DNA of 42,356 nt from Planctomicrobium piriforme. GTDB taxonomy: Bacteria; Planctomycetota; Planctomycetia; Planctomycetales; Planctomycetaceae. How positions within the stretch are numbered: the first letter of the stretch is position 1; the number at the start of each line of letters is the position of its first letter. A program made the translations under genes and the position numbers. This document shows positions 35,255-42,356 of this stretch, piece after piece. The stretch covers positions 87,085 through 129,440 of the forward strand of contig CAMATH010000002.1 in the NCBI GenBank assembly GCA_945860955.1, given 5' to 3'. The notes under the pieces were generated by a model that was not told where the DNA came from, did no database searches, and was given only the letters and a program-made list of their open reading frames with translations.

Positions 35255-35905
35255 ATGCGTCACCGTATCTCGGGTCGTACACTCGGCCGCAATGCCTCGC
35301 ACCGCCATGCCATGTTCCGCAACATGGCGGCGAGTTTCATCAAGACCGTGAGAATCGTCGAAGGTGAAGTCGGCCAGCCTAAGGTCGCCGGCCGGATCAT
35401 CACGACCGTTGAGAAGGCCAAAGAGTTGCGGCCCTATGTCGAAAAGCTGGTGACCATGGCCCGCAAGGCGCTGGTGACTGACGCGAAAGCCGCCCCACTC
35501 GGAACCACAGCGCCCCGCAACTCTCCCGAATGGAAGGCGTGGCGTGAATCGAAGCGCTGGCAGGAATGGGCTCAAGCCAAAGCCCCCGGCGTGGCGTACC
35601 GCCGTCGTGCCTTCGCCCTGCTGCGAGACACTCTTGCGGTCGAGATTCTGTTCAGTGACTTGGCGCAGACATTCGCCACCCGCAACGGCGGTTACACCCG
35701 CATCCTGCGAATCGTCGATCGCCGGCTGGGTGACGGTGGCTACCAGGCTCTCATCGAGTTTGTCGGAAACAATGACCGCGTGAAGCGGGCGAAAAAGAAA
35801 CGTCAGGCTCCTGTCTCTGCGGCTGCGCCCGCGGTTGTCGAGTCGACCCCCGCACCGGAAGCACCCGCTGCGGAACCTCCCGCAGGTGAGTCGGCCGCGT
35901 CGTAG
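35255..35905 (+). CDS. rplQ: 50S ribosomal protein L17 with internal insert
   Basis: L17 lies near the tunnel exit. The 216-residue product starts [20 protein letters not shown] with [35 protein letters not shown], and the C-terminal [21 protein letters not shown]. coli L17 has 127 residues. Here about 40 residues (around 75-115, containing [18 protein letters not shown]) split the core, and a C-terminal Ala/Pro/Glu tail of some 35 residues is added. A GAAGG lies 10 nt before the ATG. Last gene of the block; a strong terminator follows. Confidence 0.96.
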   Translation: MRHRISGRTLGRNASHRHAMFRNMAASFIKTVRIVEGEVGQPKVAGRIITTVEKAKELRPYVEKLVTMARKALVTDAKAAPLGTTAPRNSPEWKAWRESKRWQEWAQAKAPGVAYRRRAFALLRDTLAVEILFSDLAQTFATRNGGYTRILRIVDRRLGDGGYQALIEFVGNNDRVKRAKKKRQAPVSAAAPAVVESTPAPEAPAAEPPAGESAAS

Positions 35906-35937
35906 AGATTGCTGCCGTGAGTTGAGTCGAATTCCAG

Positions 35938-35968
35938 CCGGCCGTGCGTTCGCACGGCCGGTTTTTTT
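35938..35968 (+). terminator. Rho-independent terminator of the alpha operon
   Basis: A perfect 10-bp G+C-rich stem CCGGCCGTGC / GCACGGCCGG with a GTTC loop is followed at once by seven T residues. It stands 33 nt after the rplQ stop. Confidence 0.95.
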
Positions 35969-35994
35969 ACGTCCGCCGGCAGAGGTCTCGACCG

Positions 35995-36476
35995 ATGAAG
36001 GTTTTTCTATCACAGATCTACATTTAGGCAGGGTGCAACGACCCGTTCACACACCACTTTCAGATCCTTCTCTCTGAGCTGTTGTCCTGTCGAGTTTGTC
36101 CTTCTCCCGAGTTCATCGCTCGATTCGGTGCGGACTTCGACATCGTGTTGCGTATGAGCGCCCGATTTGATCCCGCGCGATCTGCGGTCCAACGGTCTTC
36201 AAGAAGGGGCGGGATGTCGAGTACTCCCTCTTTCTGCTCTTTCGGCCCTATCAAGAGTTTGGCCCAGACCTGCAACATCTCGTCCTTCAGGATCTCCTCT
36301 CCCGGGTCATCGTTGTACTCCGCCTGCTGTGGATTGATCCGTCTGCTATTCAGGCGGATTTCAGTTCGATCTTGAACACGGTCCTGAAAAGTCCGAAAAT
36401 CGTTAAGAAAATGACTGGGAGCTGCGGCCTTGTCAAAATGCGGCCGACTGGGTCAGATTGTCGCATCGGATGCTGA
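35995..36476 (+). pseudogene. Degraded gene of unknown family (stop plus frameshift)
   Basis: I do not recognise the family. An AGAGG motif stands 9 nt before ATG 35995 (MKVFLSQIYI), which reaches an in-frame TAG at 36025. The same frame continues in protein-like fashion (AGCNDPFTHHFQILLSELLS, then PSPEFIARFGADFDIVLRMS). Near 36165-36180 sense passes to another frame: CGPTVFKKGRDVEYSLFLLF, RPYQEFGPDLQHLVLQDLLS, RVIVVLRLLWIDPSAIQADF and SSILNTVLKSPKIVKK, ending at TGA 36474. Together they make about 155 codons of plausible sequence interrupted by one nonsense codon and one frameshift. It could be a relic of a small immunity-like or hypothetical protein, or carry sequencing errors. Confidence 0.5.
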
Positions 36477-36586
36477 TGCGGCGGAGATCGCAGGTGCCGC
36501 CTTGGGCCTTGCTGCCGATACCTGTGTTTTTTTGAAGCCGTGGCACGCGAGCGATTTCCCGCCGTGCCGTCCGAGGAGTGGATGCT

Positions 36587-37924
36587 GTGGTTCCCACGTT
36601 GGATGTTGTTGTTGAGGGATTGGCAAATCCGAACGAATTCGCCCGGATCCTGGCGGCACACTGGCTGGAGCATGCCGCGGTCACAAGCGGCGATGTGCGC
36701 TTGACCCAACTTGCCCTCGACGCGGCCGAGCTGCCTCACAGCGAGTTTGGAGAAGAAATCCACGAAGCGATCGTCGGCTGGCCCCTGGACACCGACTGTC
36801 TGAAGCGGATCTTGGCGCTCTTGGTCCAACGTAAGGAGGAGGGAGACGACTGCGAGTCGCTGGAGACCATCCTATTGCACGCCTCGGTGTCGCTGCTGGA
36901 GGAATGTGCCGCGGAAGTGAAGGGGTGTCGCGCGATTCGCCCAGTGATTCGACGTCGACTCAAAAAACAGCGGGGAATGGCCTCCTGGACGCCGGCCCAG
37001 TTGCGCGACGAGGCCCGGTCGTTAGAGAATCGCCGTGATGCCGCGTGTCGCATTGAACAGACCTATTTCGAGTTCGAATTGGACCGAATCGCTCTGGACC
37101 GCGCCCTGACGAATTGTTCTGAAGTCTCGGATGCGGAGATCCTTTCGATTCTTGACGAAAACGATGGCGAGAATCTCGAGTGGTATCTCGCCGCGATTTC
37201 GGCGGCGGGGAGACGTCGAATTGCGTCGTCGGTCCCCAGGCTGCTTTCGGCGATGGAGGATGAATGGGAAGATGCCGCCGACACTGCGGCCCGGGCTCTT
37301 TCCTGGATGGGTGATCCCTCGGTGCTGGAGGCAATCGCATCGAAATACCCGCAGTGCGATGAGGAGTTCCAGATGGGGGCGGCGATGGTGTTCGAGAGTT
37401 TCCCGTGTGCCGAGTCGGAACGGGCGGTGTTGGGACTTCTTGATCGCACCGTGAAACAGCCGATGGCGAGCCGACTGGCCCTGTCGCTGGTGCGCATGCT
37501 CTCGTCCGAGGCCAAGCGGTGCGGTGTTCCGCAGATTTCTCAAGACCCGGATTTTGGTGATGGAATTCTCGACGAACTTCCCGCCTGCATGACCATTCTG
37601 GGGCACGAGGTTTCTGGGGAAGAACTCCTGGAATGGGGAAGCCATCTTTCACTCGGATTTGAAACCGTCAATACGGAAGAAATGGATCCGTATCGGTTCG
37701 AATCCGACGCCGACTTGGATGATGACATCGACGAGGGCGATGACGAAGAGTCCGATGACGACCTGGACTCCAACGAAGAGGACGAGGATGGGGATGGGGA
37801 TGACGGGGAAGAGGAATTCGAAGAACCGGTCACGGTTCGCAATCCCTTCGAACGTGTCGGACGCAATGAGCCCTGCCCCTGTGGCAGTGGCAAGAAATTC
37901 AAAAAATGCTGCGGCCAGCGCTGA
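36587..37924 (+). CDS. SEC-C motif protein with helical-repeat body
   Basis: A 445-residue protein, family otherwise unrecognised. The body is helical and HEAT-like in texture (for example SSVPRLLSAMEDEWEDAADT followed by AARALSWMGDPSVLEAIAS). A very acidic stretch of Asp/Glu occupies about residues 360-410. The C-terminus is a SEC-C zinc motif, CPCGSGKKFKKCCG (C430, C432, C441, C442), as on SecA and many stand-alone proteins, where it binds zinc and can touch ribosomes or SecB. The start is a GTG placed 8 nt after GAGGAG; a nearer upstream GTG (36578) would overlap that site. It lies alone, 662 nt beyond the alpha terminator. Confidence 0.78.
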   Translation: MVPTLDVVVEGLANPNEFARILAAHWLEHAAVTSGDVRLTQLALDAAELPHSEFGEEIHEAIVGWPLDTDCLKRILALLVQRKEEGDDCESLETILLHASVSLLEECAAEVKGCRAIRPVIRRRLKKQRGMASWTPAQLRDEARSLENRRDAACRIEQTYFEFELDRIALDRALTNCSEVSDAEILSILDENDGENLEWYLAAISAAGRRRIASSVPRLLSAMEDEWEDAADTAARALSWMGDPSVLEAIASKYPQCDEEFQMGAAMVFESFPCAESERAVLGLLDRTVKQPMASRLALSLVRMLSSEAKRCGVPQISQDPDFGDGILDELPACMTILGHEVSGEELLEWGSHLSLGFETVNTEEMDPYRFESDADLDDDIDEGDDEESDDDLDSNEEDEDGDGDDGEEEFEEPVTVRNPFERVGRNEPCPCGSGKKFKKCCGQR

Positions 37925-38043
37925 CCCGGTTCTTGCGCTGCCCAACCCGGTTCCCCTGTGGTACGATCGGTCCGGACCGGACTCTACTGTGAAATTCCGG
38001 CACCTTCGCATGGCCAACCGATTTTTATTGGGGATGATCCCAA

Positions 38044-39495
<1,452 letters not shown>

Positions 39496-39528
39496 CCCAC
39501 CCTGCGACCACTTTTTGTTCCCGCGTTC

Positions 39529-40266
39529 TCAGCCGATCTTCAGATAGCGGCACGCTTCTTCGTAGCTGGTTTCCAGGTCGAGCGCGATATTCAATGCGTC
39601 GTCGAGCCAGATGGGAAGCGTCGGAAGCGGTTGACCGACGGTGACGGGATGAAACCAGCTTTCGAGAAGCGATTTCCGACGGGGACGTTTGCGGGCGCGA
39701 ATTGTGACGGCGTACAGGGCGGGGCATTCGGGGCTGATCGCGGGATCGGTCGCGTTGTATCCCTCCATCAGTTCGGCGTAGAGATTCGACTCGCGGGTTG
39801 TCACGATATCGACCATCGATACACAGACACCACTTGAAAGTAACGCGGCCACCTTACCCACAAACGCGCGACGTGTCACCGGGCGATCTTTGTTGGCAGG
39901 GCTGATAATCTCAATCGCGGCCACCAATCGTCGTCCGTAACTGTCATCATAGATCTTGACTTCATACTCGTCCTGATCAGCAAGCTCCGTTTCAACCGAC
40001 AGCGATGGTCGAGGAGGTGCCTGGGTGGCGACCGCCAAACCGCCGTTTTCAATCGTCGGAGTTTCAACCCGTCCTGCCTCGTCCAATTGGTGGGCCGAAA
40101 CGTCGACTTCAAACGTCGCACCCACGTGGACCCCTGGAGCCGCGACATACCCCGGCGGAAGGAGGGGAAAGAGCTGCTGAACGATGACGGCCGGCCACAT
40201 CGCGTGCAACGCGTCCCAGGAATGACGCAACTCCAAACGGGGGCGAAAGTGATCTCGTAGTGGCAT
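39529..40266 (-). CDS. DUF4058 family protein
   Basis: A 245-residue protein of the DUF4058 family, best known from cyanobacteria and planctomycetes and of unknown function. Typical features are an N-terminal W-rich segment (HSWDALHAMWPAVIVQQLFP), a middle beta-rich stretch with EYEVKIYDDSYGRRLVAAIE, ISPANKDRPVTRRAFVGKVA, DIVTTRESNLY and the C-terminal PTLPIWLDDALNIALDLETS. The latter parts recall restriction-endonuclease-like folds, but I see no certain catalytic set. It starts 16 nt after the second DUF1501 gene and is probably in the same transcript. Confidence 0.8.
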   Translation of the reverse strand: MPLRDHFRPRLELRHSWDALHAMWPAVIVQQLFPLLPPGYVAAPGVHVGATFEVDVSAHQLDEAGRVETPTIENGGLAVATQAPPRPSLSVETELADQDEYEVKIYDDSYGRRLVAAIEIISPANKDRPVTRRAFVGKVAALLSSGVCVSMVDIVTTRESNLYAELMEGYNATDPAISPECPALYAVTIRARKRPRRKSLLESWFHPVTVGQPLPTLPIWLDDALNIALDLETSYEEACRYLKIG

Positions 40267-40282
40267 GGGAAGCGCTTAGCCC

Positions 40283-41701
40283 TTACACAAACAGCCCGCG
40301 GATCGGCTGTCCCTCTGCAATCCGCCAGGGCCGTCCGGTGAGATCGTGGATCTCTGACGTCGGATCGATGCCGAAGCGCCAGAAGATGGTTGCTGCCAGG
40401 TCGGCGGGGGTCACCGGGTCGCTCGCCGGGTAGGCTCCGGTCCGGTCGCTCGAACCGTAGATCATCCCCCCGCGCACTCCGCCCCCTGCCAGGACCACGC
40501 TGTAACAGTCGGGCCAGTGATCGCGTCCCGCGTCTTTATTGATTTTCGGCGTCCGGCCGAACTCTCCCATCCCCACCACCAGCGTCGATTCCAGGAGCCC
40601 CCGGTCGTCGAGATCGTCGATCAAAGCGCTGAGGCTCTGGTCGGCCAACGGCAAGAGATGCGACTTGTGCTGATGGAAGTTCTTGGCGTGCGCGTCCCAG
40701 TTTTGGCCCTGTTGCCGAAAGTCGTAGACGTTGACGAACGGTACCCCCGCTTCCACCAGCCTGCGGGCGACCAGCAGGTTCTGCCCGCGCATCTGTCGGC
40801 CGTAACCGACTCCGTCATCCTGGGCGGCCGTGCTGGCGGGGAGCGGGCCGTAGCCGTACCGGTCGCGGATCGTCACAGGCTCCTGTGACAGATCGAGCGC
40901 ACGACGAATCGTTTGCGAACTGAGCAGTTGATACGCCCGGTCGCTGTAATGCTGCCAACTGCCGCCGAGGCTGGAGGCGAACCCTCCCTGCTGCAAGGTT
41001 TCGAGCAGTCGGCGACGATCGGTGACCGAATTCGAGTTCCGCCCTTCCGGAAGAGAGAGCGCCCCCGCGCTGTAGCTGCGATTCTCGGGATCGACGTTGA
41101 TTTGCAACGGATCGTATTTCGATCCCAGAAACCCTCCCCCCTGGCACGGGGTGTCGACCACATTGTGAAACACAAAGGGCAACGCCGCGTGGGGGATTTC
41201 GAATTTCAGTTCGGGGCGCAGGTGTGTCAGCGTGGATCCATGGCAGGGGAAGAACTGTTTGATCGGCGCGAATTCTTCGCGGTCGCCGACGGGGGACTGC
41301 CGACCTGTGAGCGACTCTGTCGACGCGGAATCATGCAGTCGATTCCCATGGTGCATGCTGCGGATGAGCGCCGTCTTGTGCATGCACCGCGCCATTCGGG
41401 GCAGGTGCTCGCTCACGAACAGGCCGGGGACCGTGGTGGCGATCGGCTGAAACTCGCCCCGCACTTCCGCCGGCGCGTTCGGTTTCAAGTCATACGTATC
41501 GAGATGACTGGGACCGCCATAGTAAAAGACGATCACACACGAGCGAATCGGCGGGAGACCGTCGGTCTCGATCGGACGGGCGTGGCTGCGGGCGTTGAGT
41601 AAGCCAGGCAGCGTCAAACCGAGGCCGGCGGTGGCATATCCCAGCGCAGCCCGGCGGGAGAGGGTTCCAGGCGGCGTGGCGACGGCGGGACGCGACATCA
41701 T
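40283..41701 (-). CDS. DUF1501 protein, Tat-exported, second copy
   Basis: A 472-residue DUF1501 protein, only distantly like the one at 38044. The Tat signal is LSRRAALGYATAGLGLTLPG (residues 15-34). Motifs: RSCVIVFYYGGPSHLDTYDL, ALIRSMHHGNRLHDSASTES, WDAHAKNFHQHKSHLLPLAD, LVVGMGEFGRTPKINKDAGR with DHWPDCYSVVLAGGGVRGG, and TPADLAATIFWRFGIDPTSE. It starts at one of two adjacent ATGs (41701 or 41698); a much longer upstream frame adds only non-coding-like sequence. The DUF4058 gene follows after 16 nt. A metal-dependent hydrolase role on the cell surface is the usual inference, without proof. Confidence 0.87.
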   Translation of the reverse strand: MMSRPAVATPPGTLSRRAALGYATAGLGLTLPGLLNARSHARPIETDGLPPIRSCVIVFYYGGPSHLDTYDLKPNAPAEVRGEFQPIATTVPGLFVSEHLPRMARCMHKTALIRSMHHGNRLHDSASTESLTGRQSPVGDREEFAPIKQFFPCHGSTLTHLRPELKFEIPHAALPFVFHNVVDTPCQGGGFLGSKYDPLQINVDPENRSYSAGALSLPEGRNSNSVTDRRRLLETLQQGGFASSLGGSWQHYSDRAYQLLSSQTIRRALDLSQEPVTIRDRYGYGPLPASTAAQDDGVGYGRQMRGQNLLVARRLVEAGVPFVNVYDFRQQGQNWDAHAKNFHQHKSHLLPLADQSLSALIDDLDDRGLLESTLVVGMGEFGRTPKINKDAGRDHWPDCYSVVLAGGGVRGGMIYGSSDRTGAYPASDPVTPADLAATIFWRFGIDPTSEIHDLTGRPWRIAEGQPIRGLFV

Positions 41702-41903
41702 GCGGTTCTCAGGCCGATTTGTGGGAGACAATCTGCTTGTTTGTACCAAATTCTGCGGAGGCCGGACTACACTCCCTCTGGATTCGCACAGGGCCCGGCG
41801 GAAATTCCGGAGATGCGTGTCGATTCCACCGTTGATATCATCGTTCTGGAAACACGTGTCCGCAACCCCCCCCCGCGTGTGTGTCGAGACTTTCAGCACA
41901 TAC

Positions 41904-41918
41904 ACGCGGTGACCGCGT
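41904..41918. promoter_or_regulatory. Inverted repeat between divergent DUF1501 and MASE1 genes
   Basis: ACGCGGT-G-ACCGCGT is a perfect 7-bp inverted repeat centred between the two divergent starts (41701 and 41962). Its size suits a dimeric repressor operator; no regulator gene is seen nearby. Confidence 0.3.
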
Positions 41919-41961
41919 CTCCACCTCAATCCTCGGCCAGGCAAATTCGAAACGACGTCAC

Positions 41962-42356
41962 GTGATTCAGTCCGCAGGCACACCCAGTCGGCTGCTTGAA
42001 ACCACCCTGACAGTCCTGGGGCGGAGTCTGCTGGCGCTTGTGGGTGTCTACGCGGCGGGACGGCTGGGACTGGCGATCGCATTCACCGAGCCGCAGATCA
42101 GTCTCATCTGGCTCCCCCCCGGAATCGCCGTCGGCGTGATGTTCCGCTGGGGAATCCGCTATGCTCCCATCATCTTTCTCGCGGTGTTTCTGATTGAACT
42201 GGGGGTCGCGTCCCCGGGTGTGGCGGCGGGAATCTCGTTGGGTAGCACGCTTGGTCCGTGGGTTGTCACCCGGCTGTTGCGGCTCCTGCGGTTTGATCCG
42301 AACTTTGTTTATCGCCGCGATGTGGTCTGGTTTGTAGTCGCCGCGATGATTGGCAT
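41962..42356 (+). CDS. MASE1-domain membrane sensor, N-terminal part only
   Basis: The window holds 131 codons of a gene cut by its right edge. The product starts (GTG) MIQSAGTPSRLLETTLTVLG and is all membrane segments: LLALVGVYAAGRLGLAIAF, then ISLIWLPPGIAVGVMFRWGI, APIIFLAVFLIELGVASPGV and more. The WLPPGIAVGVMFRWG segment is typical of the MASE1 integral membrane sensory domain, which fronts histidine kinases and diguanylate cyclases. The output domain lies outside the window, so the enzymatic function is unknown. No clear ribosome binding site precedes the GTG. Confidence 0.72.
   Translation, partial: MIQSAGTPSRLLETTLTVLGRSLLALVGVYAAGRLGLAIAFTEPQISLIWLPPGIAVGVMFRWGIRYAPIIFLAVFLIELGVASPGVAAGISLGSTLGPWVVTRLLRLLRFDPNFVYRRDVVWFVVAAMIG

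Noticed and set aside
41702-42082. N-terminal extension of the second DUF1501 protein
   Set aside because: The extension lacks family similarity, overlaps the divergent MASE1 gene and would bury the Tat signal in mid-protein.

Overview
The window is a high-GC chromosomal segment that I read as coming from a planctomycete (class Planctomycetia). The pointers are two Tat-exported DUF1501 proteins, two very large type I signal peptidases (586 and 608 residues), a MASE1 membrane sensor, a DUF4058 protein, and a ribosomal-protein block that lacks tuf, rpmD, adk and infA. The assignment to this group is inference from gene content; no search was run.

Left part (1-15.6 kb). Minus strand: a partial pgi behind a double-ACT-domain gene; a SNF2/SWI2 helicase with an N-terminal SWIM zinc finger, followed 10 nt later by pdxJ; and a probable lepB2-lepB1-lptB group with csrA beyond it on its own promoter. 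Plus strand: a secreted CBM9/DOMON-like protein, a GCS2-type carboxylate-amine ligase, a dead C-terminal fragment of an ISAs1-family transposase, an unrecognised lipoprotein and a STAS-domain protein.

Centre (15.7-36.0 kb, all plus strand). The str, S10, spc and alpha clusters are fused into one block of 27 ribosomal-protein genes plus fusA, secY, map and rpoA. Strong sigma70-like promoters stand before rpsL, before rpsJ and before rpmJ. Several intergenic gaps are long (up to 426 nt) and carry hairpins, so the block is probably several transcription units. It closes with a textbook rho-independent terminator after rplQ. The elongation factor at the fusA position looks like the EF-G2/mtEFG2 type rather than the classical translocase.

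Right part (36.0-42.4 kb). Directly after the terminator lies an apparently degraded gene of about 150 codons (one in-frame stop, one frameshift). It is followed by a protein with a C-terminal SEC-C zinc motif, a DUF1501 protein, a minus-strand DUF1501-DUF4058 pair, and the 5' end of a MASE1 membrane sensor cut off by the window.

Most of the window is housekeeping and I see no defence island, CRISPR array or obvious new multi-gene system. The best leads are the enlarged tandem signal peptidases, the EF-G2-like factor in the str locus, the structured leaders before rpsJ and rplC, and the two gene remnants.
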